From positions 434,001 through 498,000 of the forward strand of contig MKVM01000003.1 of NCBI GenBank assembly GCA_001898835.1: a DNA stretch of 64,000 nt, read 5' to 3'. Under the pieces are notes generated by a model. The model was not told where the DNA came from. It did not search any database and saw nothing but the letters and a program-made list of their open reading frames with translations. How positions within the stretch are numbered: the stretch's first letter is position 1; every line of letters starts with the position of its first letter. Positions 16,904 through 26,098 of this stretch are shown here, piece after piece. This stretch comes from Micrococcales bacterium 72-143 (GTDB lineage Bacteria; Actinomycetota; Actinomycetes; Actinomycetales; Microbacteriaceae). Made by a program: the position numbers and the translations under genes.

Positions 16904-17551
16904 TCAGCCGGCGAACGCCACCGGGATGTAGAGGTCCTGCACGCGGTCGCCGAGCGCCGTGTGATCGTTGCGGGTGTAGATCGCGCAGCGCTGCGTCGTG
17001 CAGTCGTAGCCCTCGCCGACCGGGTCGACGACCTCGAGGTACGCCGTGAAGGTGCCCGTGGCGACGTCGTCGTAGGCGCGCGCGCCGAACAGCTTCCAGG
17101 CCCAGTCGTCGTTGATCCAGTTGCTGGGCGCCCACTGGATCTCGCCCGAGCCGCCCGGCTCGGCCGAGGCATCCGTCTCGGGAACGCCGCCGAGGCACGG
17201 GCCCGGCTTGACCGAGGGGTCGTCGGGGATGACGCAGATCGCCACGTAGATGCCCTGGCCCGCGTCGTAACCCGCGCCGCTCACGACGATGCGCTCGCCC
17301 ACCTCGAGGGCGGAGGTGTCGACGGTGCCGCCCGGCTCGGGCGAGACGACCGCGAGCTCGCGGGTGCGACCGTCGTCGCCGGTGGCGGTCACGGTGGTCG
17401 GCCAGTCCTCGGCGGGCTGCTCCTGGTTGGCGGAGCCGCCGTCCTGATGCAGCAGGATCGGGATGCCGAGCACCGCCGCCGGGATCAGCAGCACGAGCAC
17501 GAGCGCGCCCACGATCCACGGCCACCGCCGTCTGCGCCGCGCACTCGTCAC
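16904..17551 (-). CDS. Exported neocarzinostatin-like surface protein
   Basis: A 215-residue protein with an Arg-rich start (TSARRRRRW), one membrane segment (about 10-32) and an extracytoplasmic beta domain. The domain resembles neocarzinostatin-like or HtaA-associated repeats: GERIVVSGAGYDAGQGIYVAIC, then a C-x-x-x-x-C pair (YDCTTQRCAIYTRNDHT) and a final VQDLYIPVAF. Disulfides are likely. Function unknown; such domains occur on actinobacterial surface proteins. I use the GTG at 17551; upstream sequence runs into the divergent kimA promoter. Confidence 0.7.
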   Translation of the reverse strand: MTSARRRRRWPWIVGALVLVLLIPAAVLGIPILLHQDGGSANQEQPAEDWPTTVTATGDDGRTRELAVVSPEPGGTVDTSALEVGERIVVSGAGYDAGQGIYVAICVIPDDPSVKPGPCLGGVPETDASAEPGGSGEIQWAPSNWINDDWAWKLFGARAYDDVATGTFTAYLEVVDPVGEGYDCTTQRCAIYTRNDHTALGDRVQDLYIPVAFAG

Positions 17552-17588
17552 CGCACGATCATAGGAGCAACGCCACGGAACGGCGGAG

Positions 17589-17616
17589 TTGACGCGGGCC
17601 CGCGGAAGCGTATGCT
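17589..17616 (+). promoter_or_regulatory. Promoter of the KimA-like gene
   Basis: TTGACG (17589-17594), a 16-nt spacer and TATGCT (17611-17616). The GTG start at 17625 lies 8 nt after the -10 box, so the transcript is probably leaderless. Confidence 0.75.
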
Positions 17617-17624
17617 TTCCCGCC

Positions 17625-19673
17625 GTGACTGATGAGGGCGAGACCGCCTCAGACGACGCGCCGAGATCCGCCAAGAACTGGCTCATCGGCGACCCACTGC
17701 CCACCGAGAAGCTCGAGGGGCAGCTGCTTCCGAAGCACCTGGCGCTGCCGATCTTCGCGAGCGACCCGCTCTCCTCCGTGGCGTACGCACCGCAGGAACT
17801 TCTCATGATCCTGCTGCTCGGCGGCACGAGCCTGCTGCTGCTGGGACCCTGGATCGCGGCGTGCGTGGTCGTGCTGCTCGTCGTGGTCGTGGCCTCGTAC
17901 CGTCAACTCATCAAGGCCTACCCCTCGGGCGGCGGCGACTACGAGGTGGCGTCGAAGAACCTCGGCGAGAAGGCGGGGGTGGTGGTCGCGGCGGCGCTGC
18001 TCGTCGACTACATCCTCACCGTCGCGGTGTCGGTGGCCTCCGGCGTCGACAACATCATCTCGGCGATCCCGCAGCTGAACCCCTTCCGGGTGGAGCTCGC
18101 GGTCGGATTCGTCGTGGTGCTCGCCGCCATCAACCTGCGCGGCGTGCGCGAGGCCTCGAAAGCGTTCGCGATCCCCACCTACCTCTTCATCGGCTCGATC
18201 GGCGTCATGGTGGTGACCGCGTTCATCCGGATGCTGGCGGGCGACGCGCCCGTCGCAGAGAGCGCCGACTACGCCGTGAAGGCGCACGAGCTGACGCAGG
18301 CGGCGTTCGTGCTGCTGCTCCTGCGCTCCTTCGCGAGCGGATGCGCCGCCCTCACGGGCGTCGAGGCGATCTCCAACGGCGTGCCCGCCTTCCGCCGGCC
18401 CAAGATCAAGAACGCCCAGAAGACGCTCGTGGCGATGGGCACCATCGCGATCGTGCTGTTCTCCGGGCTCACCGCCGTCGCGCTCTTGACCGGGGTGAAG
18501 TACTCCGAGAACCCCTGCGACCTGGAGGGCTGGGCGCAATGCGCCACCGACCCCCAACGCAGCCTCATCGCCCAGATAGCCTCCGCCACCTTCGGCAACA
18601 ACACCCTCCTGTTCTTCGTCGTGCAGGCGGCCACCGCGGCGGTGCTGCTGCTCGCCGCCAACACGGCGTTCAACGGCTTCCCGCTGCTCGGCTCGGTGCT
18701 CGCGCAGGACGGCTACGCGCCCAAGGCGCTCGCGACCCGCGGCGACCGGCTCATCTACTCGAACGGGGTGCTCGCCCTCTCCGCGGTCGCGATCGTGCTG
18801 CTGATCGGTGCGCAGGCCAACGTCACCGTGCTCATCCAGCTGTACATCATCGGCGTTTTCATCTCCTTCACGCTGGGCCAGATCGGCATGGTCAAGCACT
18901 GGGTGGGGGTGCTGCGACGGCGGTCCGAGCCGGCGGGCGCCGTCTGGCGGGGCCTCAGCATCAACGCGCTCGGCGCGCTCATGACGGCGTCGGTGCTCGT
19001 CATCGTGACGATCACCAAGTTCACCCACGGCGCCTGGATCGTGTTCGTCGTGATGGCGGTTCTGATCGTGCTGATGCTCGGCGTCAACCGCTACTACCGT
19101 GACGTCGACCGCGAGATCGCCCCGGATGCGACGACCGTCTTCGGCTCGACGGGCGACCACGCGATCGTGCTCGTCGGTCGGCTGTCGAAGCCCGTGCTGA
19201 AGGCCGTCGACTACGCGATCGCGGCCCGGCACGAGTCGATCGAGGCCGTGCACGTGTCGATCGACGACGAGGCGAGCCGGGCGCTCGAGGCGCAGTGGGC
19301 GGAGTACGACATCCGCGTTCCGCTGCGGATCGTCTCCTCGCCGTACCGCGACATCTCGCTGCCGCTCATCAAGTACATCAAGGGACGCCGGGAGGAGCAC
19401 GGCTCCGAGGTGGTGACGGTGTACCTGCCGGAGTACATCGTCGGCCACTGGTGGGAGAACCTGCTGCACAACCACAAGGCCCGCCGCATCCGGCACAAGC
19501 TCATGCTCGTGCACGGGGTCGTCGTGGCGCTCGTGCCGTGGCTGCTCGACTCCTCCGACCTCATCTACGGGCGGCGGTCGCGCCCGCTGCCCGGGCAGGA
19601 CCGCCGCGGCGAGCCCGTGCGCCCGCCCGCGCGGGCACCGCAGGCCCCGCCTCGCGCCTCGCGGAGGCGGTGA
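17625..19673 (+). CDS. kimA: KimA-like potassium transporter (APC superfamily)
   Basis: A 682-residue APC-superfamily permease: about 12 helices (residues 55-490) and a C-terminal cytosolic domain of about 180 residues (TTVFGSTGDHAIVLVGRLSK onward) resembling universal-stress-type domains. The N-terminus (WLIGDPLPTEKLEG, FASDPLSSVAYA) matches KimA/YdaO-type transporters, which import potassium with protons and, in Firmicutes, are inhibited by c-di-AMP. There is no room for a ydaO riboswitch because the promoter is adjacent to the GTG start. The gene ends 6 nt before the convergent permease gene. Potassium specificity is inferred by family; an amino-acid permease is less likely. Confidence 0.8.
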   Translation: MTDEGETASDDAPRSAKNWLIGDPLPTEKLEGQLLPKHLALPIFASDPLSSVAYAPQELLMILLLGGTSLLLLGPWIAACVVVLLVVVVASYRQLIKAYPSGGGDYEVASKNLGEKAGVVVAAALLVDYILTVAVSVASGVDNIISAIPQLNPFRVELAVGFVVVLAAINLRGVREASKAFAIPTYLFIGSIGVMVVTAFIRMLAGDAPVAESADYAVKAHELTQAAFVLLLLRSFASGCAALTGVEAISNGVPAFRRPKIKNAQKTLVAMGTIAIVLFSGLTAVALLTGVKYSENPCDLEGWAQCATDPQRSLIAQIASATFGNNTLLFFVVQAATAAVLLLAANTAFNGFPLLGSVLAQDGYAPKALATRGDRLIYSNGVLALSAVAIVLLIGAQANVTVLIQLYIIGVFISFTLGQIGMVKHWVGVLRRRSEPAGAVWRGLSINALGALMTASVLVIVTITKFTHGAWIVFVVMAVLIVLMLGVNRYYRDVDREIAPDATTVFGSTGDHAIVLVGRLSKPVLKAVDYAIAARHESIEAVHVSIDDEASRALEAQWAEYDIRVPLRIVSSPYRDISLPLIKYIKGRREEHGSEVVTVYLPEYIVGHWWENLLHNHKARRIRHKLMLVHGVVVALVPWLLDSSDLIYGRRSRPLPGQDRRGEPVRPPARAPQAPPRASRRR

Positions 19674-19679
19674 CCGGGC

Positions 19680-20537
19680 TCAGCCCTTTTCGCCGCCCTC
19701 GGCGGTCGACATGATGCGGCGCTGGAAGACGAAGAAGATGACCGCCACAGGGATCGACATGAGCACGGCCGCCGCGAGCTGCAACGGGTACTGGTTGCCG
19801 GACCCCAGCTGACCCGATGTGAGGGAGGCGACCCCCGTCGTGAGCGTGTTGAGGTCGGGGTCGTTGCGCGACACCACGAAGTGCGCGAACTCGTTCCACG
19901 AGCCCTGGAAGCTCAGGATGAACAGCGTCACGAGCGCGGGCGCCGCCATCGGCAGCACGATCGTCCAGAAGGTGCGGAACACGCCCGCCCCGTCGATGCG
20001 CGCCGCCTCCTCGACCGAGACCGGGATCGACTCGAAGAACTGCTTCATGATGAAGATGCCCGCCGCGTCGATCATGATCGGGATGATCATGCCCCCGTAG
20101 GAGTTGTAGAGGCCCAGCTCCTTGAGGATGAGGAAGCGGGGGATGAGCAGCACCACGTTCGGAACCGCCATGACGGCGACGAGCGCTGCGAAGATCACCG
20201 CGCGCCCGCGGAAGTGCAGGCGCGAGAGCGCGTACCCCGCGAGCGAGTCGAAGAACACGCGCGCCGTCGTCACGATGACCGTGATGAAGAGCGAGTTGCC
20301 CGCCCACTGCAGCAGCGGCACCGTCGTGAACAGCCGCTCGTAGGCGGCGAAGCTCCACGTCTCCGGGATGAGGCCGAGCGGCTGCTGCGTCGCCTCGGCA
20401 TCCGTCTTGAAGCTGCCCGCGACCGAGATCAGGAACGGGTAGATGTAGATGAGGGCCAGCAGCACGAGCAGCACGTAGCTCGCGATGAGCCCGACCCGGG
20501 CGGCCGTGCGGCGGCCGGCGTGCACGCGCGTGCTCAT
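19680..20537 (-). CDS. Sugar ABC transporter permease (MalG-type)
   Basis: A 285-residue CUT1 permease with six helices. The EAA loop EEAARIDGAGVFRTFWTIVLP (about 195-215) docks the ATPase. It is the last gene of the operon LacI regulator, binding protein, MalF-type permease, MalG-type permease. Its start overlaps the previous stop by 4 nt. No ATPase gene is present; actinobacterial sugar systems often share one MsiK-type ATPase encoded elsewhere. Confidence 0.9.
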   Translation of the reverse strand: MSTRVHAGRRTAARVGLIASYVLLVLLALIYIYPFLISVAGSFKTDAEATQQPLGLIPETWSFAAYERLFTTVPLLQWAGNSLFITVIVTTARVFFDSLAGYALSRLHFRGRAVIFAALVAVMAVPNVVLLIPRFLILKELGLYNSYGGMIIPIMIDAAGIFIMKQFFESIPVSVEEAARIDGAGVFRTFWTIVLPMAAPALVTLFILSFQGSWNEFAHFVVSRNDPDLNTLTTGVASLTSGQLGSGNQYPLQLAAAVLMSIPVAVIFFVFQRRIMSTAEGGEKG

Positions 20538-21664
20538 CGCTCGCCCCCCTCGGGCCCGGGCGTCGCGGATGCCGGGGTCGCGTGCGCCTGCACCGCCGCC
20601 GCGCTGCGCTTCAGCCGCTCCACCGCGCGCGCCTCCCGCCGCTGCCCCGAGCGGCCCAGGTCGCGGTCTCGCAGCACCCAGCGCTGGAAGAGCGTGAGTA
20701 CGACGATGATGCCGAACAGGATGAACGAGATCGCCGCGCCCTGACCCCACTTGAGGTCGGAGAACGAGGTGTCGTAGGCGAGGAAGGCGGGCGTCAGCAG
20801 CGTCTTGGCCGGGGCGCCGCGTCCGGTCAGGTAGATCTGGTCGAACACCTGCCAGGTGCCGATGAGCCCGAGCGTCAGCACGGTGAAGAGGGTCGGCTTG
20901 AGCATCGGCAGCGTCACCGAGAAGAAGCTGCGGAACGGGCCCGCGCCGTCCACCATCGCCGCCTCCTCGATCTCGGCGCCCACGTTCTGCAGCGCCGCCA
21001 GGAACAGCAGCATGAAGGTGCCGGAGGTCGTGAAGATCGCGAGCACGATGAGCACGCACATCGCGACGGAGGGGCCGGAGAGCCAGTCCCACCACGAGAG
21101 GCCGAGCGGTCCGGCTGCCGCCGCGGCGCCCGATCCGTCCACCCCGAGCGCGCCGAGCACGAGGTGCAGCACGCCGCGCGGGTCGGCGAACCAGTTGGGC
21201 CCGTTGACGCCGATCCAGCCGAGCACCGCGTTGACGGCCCCGGAGGCCGTGAACAGGAAGATGAAGATCGTCGTGATGGCGACCGAGCTCGTCACCGACG
21301 GGAAGTAGAACGCCGTGCGGAAGAAGCCCTTGCCGCGCAGCAGCCGGCGGTTGACCTGCACCGCGAGGAACAGCGCGAGCGCCGTCTGCAGCGGTACGAC
21401 GAGCAGCACGTAGTAGAGGTTGTTGCGGATGGCGGTGCCGAAGTCGCGCTGCGCGAGCCCGGAGTCGACGAGCACCTTGGCGTAGTTGACGCCGCCCACG
21501 AACTCGGAGTTGCCGAGCGGCGAGCCGAGCCCGTTCCAGTCGCTGAAGCTCACCCAGAGCGCCAGCAGGATCGGGAGCACGAGGAAGACGCCGATGATGA
21601 GGATCGCGGGTGCGGTGAACGCCCAGCCGTAGCGGGCCTCGTTCCCGCGGATCCCTCTGCTCAT
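20534..21664 (-). CDS. Sugar ABC transporter permease (MalF-type)
   Basis: A 376-residue CUT1 permease: six to seven helices, EAA loop EEAAMVDGAGPFRSFFSVTLP (about 240-260) and an extra Gly/Ala-rich insertion (about 165-190) between helices. A ~50-residue Ala/Arg-rich cytosolic tail follows the last helix. It pairs with the downstream MalG-type permease to form the channel for the sugar delivered by the lipoprotein encoded upstream, 42 nt away. Confidence 0.9.
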   Translation of the reverse strand: MSRGIRGNEARYGWAFTAPAILIIGVFLVLPILLALWVSFSDWNGLGSPLGNSEFVGGVNYAKVLVDSGLAQRDFGTAIRNNLYYVLLVVPLQTALALFLAVQVNRRLLRGKGFFRTAFYFPSVTSSVAITTIFIFLFTASGAVNAVLGWIGVNGPNWFADPRGVLHLVLGALGVDGSGAAAAAGPLGLSWWDWLSGPSVAMCVLIVLAIFTTSGTFMLLFLAALQNVGAEIEEAAMVDGAGPFRSFFSVTLPMLKPTLFTVLTLGLIGTWQVFDQIYLTGRGAPAKTLLTPAFLAYDTSFSDLKWGQGAAISFILFGIIVVLTLFQRWVLRDRDLGRSGQRREARAVERLKRSAAAVQAHATPASATPGPEGGER

Positions 21665-21706
21665 CGTGTCCTCCCCGTGCTCCCTGCCGTCACCGGATGC
21701 CGGGGA

Positions 21707-22942
21707 TCAGCCGTTCGCCTCGTCGAGCGCCGCCTGCAGCTGCGTCTGGAACGAGGCGAGGATCGACTTCAGGTCGACGTTCCCGGAGGCCATGCCCTCG
21801 AGCTGCGCGTTGAAGTCGCCCACGACGGATGCCGAGCCGGCGAAGTTCACCGGGCTCACCGCGTAGTCGTTGCCTGCCACGAAGCTCGCGTAGTCGGGGT
21901 ACTTCTGCGCGTAGCTCGCGGCCCCCGACTCGGTCGACGGGATGACGCCGAAGGCGTCCGCGAACTTCAGCTGCTGCTCGTCGGAGGTGAGGTACTCCAC
22001 GAGCGACACGGCCGCATCCCGGGTGTCCGAGTTCGCGGGGATGCCCCAGCAGTTGCTGAAGGTGAAGGTGGAGTCGCCCCCGGGGCCGGCGGGCAGCTCG
22101 TAGGCGGCCCACTTGGTGTCGGGGTAGTCGCCCGCGATGCCCTTGATCCAGGGCCCCTCGATGACCATGGCGGCCTTGCCTGCGCCGAGCGCCTCGCCGC
22201 CCCATCCGGCGTCGATCTCGCTCGGGAACTTCAGCACGCCCTCGTCGTGCAGCTTCTGCACGTACTCGAGGCCCGCGAGGTTCTCGGCGGAGTCGGCCGT
22301 CGCCGTCTTCCCGTCGTCGCTCACGAGGCTGCCTCCGGCCTGGTTCATGAAGACGCCGAGACGGGCGTACTCGAGCCCGAAGGAGAGGCCCACGGTGCTG
22401 TCGTTCGTGAGCTTCTTCGCGACGGCCTCGAGGCCGTCCCAGTCGGTCGGGACGTCGGCGTCGGTGAGGCCCGCGGCCGCCCAGAGGTCGGTGTTGACGA
22501 TGAGGCCGAGCGTCGAGAAGTCCTTCGGTGCGCAGACGAACTCGCCGTCGTAGGTGAAGGTGTCGACGAGGGAGGGATAGAACTGGCCGGCGTTCGACAG
22601 GTCCTTCGCGTAGCTGTCGAGGTAGCCGTTGCTCGCGTAGTTCGCGAACTGATCCCAGCCCATGTAGAACAGGTCGGGCGCGTCGTCGCCGGCGAAGCCC
22701 TGGCTCAGCTGCTGGTTGAGGTCGTCGGCCGCGATGACCTTGACGGTCGCGTCGTTGTCCTTCGCCCACGCGTCGGCGGCCGCCTGGACGGCCTTGGTCT
22801 CGGCGTCGCCGCTCGATCCGATGAGGATCGTGAGCTCGCTGCCGCCTGAGTCACCGGTGCCGCCGCCCCCGGCACAGCCGGTGAGCACGACAGCCGAGGC
22901 CGCCGCGAGAGCGACGGCGCCGCCCCACGTTCTCTTGCTCAT
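21707..22942 (-). CDS. Extracellular sugar-binding lipoprotein
   Basis: A 411-residue solute-binding protein of the CUT1 class. The lipoprotein signal ends VVLTGC with lipid-anchored Cys23, followed by a Gly/Ser linker. Typical features are LTILIGSSGDAETKAVQAAA, a domain crossover around DLFYMGWDQF, and GKAAMVIEGPWIKG. The partner hydrolase gene on the other strand suggests an alpha-glucan-derived oligosaccharide as ligand (inference). The start ATG overlaps the LacI stop by 4 nt and has AAGGAAG upstream. Confidence 0.92.
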   Translation of the reverse strand: MSKRTWGGAVALAAASAVVLTGCAGGGGTGDSGGSELTILIGSSGDAETKAVQAAADAWAKDNDATVKVIAADDLNQQLSQGFAGDDAPDLFYMGWDQFANYASNGYLDSYAKDLSNAGQFYPSLVDTFTYDGEFVCAPKDFSTLGLIVNTDLWAAAGLTDADVPTDWDGLEAVAKKLTNDSTVGLSFGLEYARLGVFMNQAGGSLVSDDGKTATADSAENLAGLEYVQKLHDEGVLKFPSEIDAGWGGEALGAGKAAMVIEGPWIKGIAGDYPDTKWAAYELPAGPGGDSTFTFSNCWGIPANSDTRDAAVSLVEYLTSDEQQLKFADAFGVIPSTESGAASYAQKYPDYASFVAGNDYAVSPVNFAGSASVVGDFNAQLEGMASGNVDLKSILASFQTQLQAALDEANG

Positions 22943-24051
22943 TGCTCTTCCTTCTCTTCTGTGTGATCGCCGGGCCTGGTGCCATCGGCTTCCTCGACGG
23001 GCGCCAGGTGACTCGACCGGCGCACGACAAGCTGGGGGGTCACGAGGCGGTGGCCGAGCGGGTCGGCTCCGCTCCCGTGCGGGAGGACGCGACGGCCGGT
23101 CGCGCCCATGAGGAGATCGAGGATGCCGGTCGCCACCTCGTCGAGGCGCTGGTCGACGCTCGAGAGGCCGACCGCCTGCGCGACGGGGGTGTTGTCGAAG
23201 CCCATGACCGGGAAGTGGGGGCGGCCCGCCTCGCGGACCGCCATCATCGCGCCGAGCGCGACCGAGTCGGAGACGCAGACCAGCCCGTCGAGCTCGGGAC
23301 CGGATGCCAGCAGCCTCTCGACGGCGACGCGGGCGGCGGCGACCGCCTCGACGGTCTCGGTGGAGAGCTCGGCGAGCTCGGCATCCGCGATCCCGGGAAG
23401 GGCCTCGCGCATCGTCTCGCGCCAGCCCGCCCGGCGGTCGTCGCCCGTGCCGGAGCCGTCGGGCCAGCCGAGGAAGCCGATGCGACGCAGCCCGCGGCCG
23501 ATGAGGTGGCGGGTGGCGAGGGCGGTTCCGGCCCGGCCGTCGACGTCGACCCAGAGGCGGTCGGGGTCGTCGAGGTCGCCCGCACCCCATGGGCGCCCGA
23601 AGGAGACGAAGGGGATGCGCTCGCGTGCGAGCCAGTCGATGCGGGGGTCGCCGTAGGCGGTCGAGGTGAGCACGAAGGCGTCGACGTCGGCGCCGTCGCG
23701 GAGGCTGCGGTACTGCTCGATCTCGTCCTGCACGTCGCGGGCGGTGAACAGGGTCACACGGAAGTCGCGCGCGGCGGCCTCCTCGGTGAGCGCGTGCAGG
23801 AAGCGGTCCTGGATGGCGCCCGAGATGCCGCGGGGCAGCGGGTCGAGGCGGATGCCGATGGTGGAGCTCGTGCGGGTGCGGAGGCGCCGGGCGGATGCGT
23901 GGGGCCGGTAGCCGAGCTCGCGCACGGCGGCCTCGACGCGCTCCCGGGTCTCGGCGCGCACGATCCCGGGGGTGTTGATGACGTTCGAGACCGTCTGCCG
24001 CGAGACGCCGGCCAGGCGCGCGACGTCCTCCACCGTGGGGAGCTGTGCCAC
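22939..24051 (-). CDS. LacI family repressor of the sugar regulon
   Basis: A 370-residue LacI/GalR regulator. The HTH spans about residues 5-25 (TVEDVARLAGVSRQTVSNVIN) with the hinge helix to about 60, then a periplasmic-binding-like sensor domain. I chose GTG at 24051 because AAAGGAGGT lies 5 nt before it; a longer frame from 24120 would read through the operators. It is the first gene of the transport operon, so it is co-expressed with the binding protein and autoregulated through the two operators at 24074-24121, which also face the divergent hydrolase gene. Confidence 0.92.
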   Translation of the reverse strand: MAQLPTVEDVARLAGVSRQTVSNVINTPGIVRAETRERVEAAVRELGYRPHASARRLRTRTSSTIGIRLDPLPRGISGAIQDRFLHALTEEAAARDFRVTLFTARDVQDEIEQYRSLRDGADVDAFVLTSTAYGDPRIDWLARERIPFVSFGRPWGAGDLDDPDRLWVDVDGRAGTALATRHLIGRGLRRIGFLGWPDGSGTGDDRRAGWRETMREALPGIADAELAELSTETVEAVAAARVAVERLLASGPELDGLVCVSDSVALGAMMAVREAGRPHFPVMGFDNTPVAQAVGLSSVDQRLDEVATGILDLLMGATGRRVLPHGSGADPLGHRLVTPQLVVRRSSHLAPVEEADGTRPGDHTEEKEEQ

Positions 24052-24073
24052 ACCGACCTCCTTTGGCCCGCGT

Positions 24074-24087
24074 CTTGATCGATCCAA
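24074..24087. promoter_or_regulatory. LacI-type operator O1
   Basis: CTTGATCGATCCAA differs at two positions from the perfect palindrome TTTGATCGATCAAA and has the central CG pair typical of LacI-family sites. It lies 23 nt before the GTG of the LacI gene, where binding would block the transport operon. Confidence 0.75.
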
Positions 24088-24107
24088 CCGGGATTCGGCA
24101 TCCGGGG

Positions 24108-24121
24108 TTTGAACGATCAAA
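24108..24121. promoter_or_regulatory. LacI-type operator O2
   Basis: TTTGAACGATCAAA is a near-perfect 14-bp palindrome (one mismatched base pair per half) with a central CG. Centre-to-centre distance to O1 is 34 bp. It sits between the LacI operon and the divergent hydrolase gene, so both units may be repressed together. Confidence 0.8.
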
Positions 24122-24208
24122 CTGTCGGTGTTATGTTACCTGGCGAGCCGGGACTGTCAACCGGGCCCGGCTCGATCCCCGCAGGAACGAGCAGCGAAGG
24201 TCGTCCGG

Positions 24209-26098
24209 ATGCTCCCACTCGAGGCCACCGGCCGCCAGCCCCTCCTGCACGACGCCGCCGTCGTGCTGCGGGCACCCGCCCAGGCCTGGTCGCGCGTCGG
24301 CGGGGAGATGACCGCACCCATCGACGGCGTCTACGTCTCGGATGTGCGGGTCGCCTCCGGCTTCGCCGTGCGCGTCGACGGTGCCGACCCCGAGCCCATC
24401 GCGACCCTCGAGGACGCGGCCGACCGCATCCGCTTCGTGTCGCTGCTGCGCGGACTCGACGCCCACGGCGCCGACCCGGACGTGCGACTCGTGGTCGAGC
24501 GCGCGGTGCGCGGCGACGGGGTCGACCACGCGCTGCGCATCGAGTCGCGCCTCGGCCACGCGCTGCGGGCGGAGGTCGAGGTCGAGCTGGTCGCCGAGCT
24601 GACGCCCGTCGACGTCGTGAAGACGGGGCGGCCGGCGGTCGCGGGCTCGCCGCGCGAGACGGAGGGCTCCCTCGCGTGGGGGGACGGGGCGATCTCGGCC
24701 GAGCTGCGCGCGCCCGAGGCCGCGATCTCTCACGACGGCCCCCGCATCCGCATCCGCTGGCGGCTCGAGGTGCCCGCCCGCGGCGCGGTCGAGCGCACGC
24801 TGACGCTTGCGGTGCACGACGCGCTCGCCGTCGTCGCGACGCCCGTCGCCGCCGCCCCCTGGAGCGCCCCCTCCCTCGACGGCGTCGACGACCGCCTGCA
24901 CCGCTGGGTCACCCGCGCCCTCGACGACCTCGACGCGCTGCGCCTCACCCGTGTCGGGTCGGCCGAGGAGTTCCTCGGCGCCGGCGCGCCCTGGTTCTTC
25001 ACCCTGTTCGGGCGCGACTCGCTCTGGGCCGCGCGCTTCCTGCTGCCGATCGACGCGGGCATCGTGCACGGCACGCTGCACACGCTCGCGGGACTGCAGG
25101 GCCGCGAGCGTGTGCCCGCGACGGCCGAGCAGCCCGGGAAGATCATCCACGAGGTGCGGCGCACGACGCTCGAGCTGCCCGACGAGAAGATCGAGCTGCC
25201 GCCCTACTACTACGGCACCGTCGACGCGACCCCGCTGTGGATCTGCCTCCTCGCCGACGCGCGCGAGCGCGGACTCGGCGACGCGGAGACCCGCGAGCTG
25301 CTGCCCGCGCTGCGCGCGGCGCTCGCCTGGATGCGCGACTACGGCGACAGTGACGGCGACGGACTGCTCGAGTACGTCGACGAGTCGGGCCGCGGGCTCT
25401 CCAACCAGGGCTGGAAGGACTCCGGCGACTCCGTCCAGTGGCGCGACGGCACCCTCGCGGAGGGGCCGATCGCGCTCGCCGAGGTGCAGGGCTACGCGCA
25501 CGAGGCGGCGCTGCGGGGAGCGGCGCTGCTCGAGGAGTTCGGGGAGGACGGCGCCGAGTGGCGCGCGTGGGCGGCGCGGCTCGCCACGCGGTTCCGCGAG
25601 ACGTTCTGGGTGTCGGATGCCGAGGGTCGCTACCCGGCGATCGCGCTCGATGCGCGAAAGCGCGCCGTCGACTCGCTCACGAGCAACATCGGCCACCTGC
25701 TCGGCACGGGACTGCTCGACGCGGAGGAGTCGCGGCTCGTCGCGGAGCGTCTCGTGTCGCCCCGCCTGGACGCCGGCTACGGCATCCGCACGCTGGCAAC
25801 CGGTTCGGGGGGTTACTGGCCGCTCTCGTACCACGGAGGCTCGATCTGGGCGCACGACACGGCCGTCGCCATCCGCGGCCTGCACCGCGACGGCTTCACC
25901 GCCGAGGCGCGCACCCTGTCCGAGGGCCTGCTGCGGGCAGCAGCCGCCTTCGACTACCGGATGCCGGAGCTGCACGGCGGGGACCCCGCATCCGAGGTGC
26001 CGCGCCCCGTGCCCTACCCGGCCGCCTGCCGCCCCCAGGCCTGGTCGGCCGCCGCCGCCATCGTCGTGCTCGACGCGCTCAGTACCCCAGCGCGCTGA
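24209..26098 (+). CDS. Glycogen-debranching-type glycoside hydrolase
   Basis: A 629-residue enzyme. The N-terminal beta-sandwich domain (about 10-215) is the amylo-alpha-1,6-glucosidase N-terminal type; a (alpha/alpha)6 barrel follows (about 235-625). Family signatures include PWFFTLFGRDSLWAARFLLP, IIHEVRR, YYGTVDATPLWI and NQGWKDSGDSVQWRDG. It probably hydrolyses alpha-glucosidic bonds in an imported oligosaccharide; no signal peptide is seen, so it is cytosolic. It is divergent from the sugar transport operon with shared LacI operators. The ATG at 24209 has GAAGG about 9 nt upstream. Its last 20 nt overlap the flavoprotein gene tail to tail. Confidence 0.85.
   Translation: MLPLEATGRQPLLHDAAVVLRAPAQAWSRVGGEMTAPIDGVYVSDVRVASGFAVRVDGADPEPIATLEDAADRIRFVSLLRGLDAHGADPDVRLVVERAVRGDGVDHALRIESRLGHALRAEVEVELVAELTPVDVVKTGRPAVAGSPRETEGSLAWGDGAISAELRAPEAAISHDGPRIRIRWRLEVPARGAVERTLTLAVHDALAVVATPVAAAPWSAPSLDGVDDRLHRWVTRALDDLDALRLTRVGSAEEFLGAGAPWFFTLFGRDSLWAARFLLPIDAGIVHGTLHTLAGLQGRERVPATAEQPGKIIHEVRRTTLELPDEKIELPPYYYGTVDATPLWICLLADARERGLGDAETRELLPALRAALAWMRDYGDSDGDGLLEYVDESGRGLSNQGWKDSGDSVQWRDGTLAEGPIALAEVQGYAHEAALRGAALLEEFGEDGAEWRAWAARLATRFRETFWVSDAEGRYPAIALDARKRAVDSLTSNIGHLLGTGLLDAEESRLVAERLVSPRLDAGYGIRTLATGSGGYWPLSYHGGSIWAHDTAVAIRGLHRDGFTAEARTLSEGLLRAAAAFDYRMPELHGGDPASEVPRPVPYPAACRPQAWSAAAAIVVLDALSTPAR

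Noticed and set aside
17552-17624. ydaO-type c-di-AMP riboswitch before the KimA-like gene
   Set aside because: The gap is only 73 nt and contains the promoter immediately before the start codon; no riboswitch could fit.
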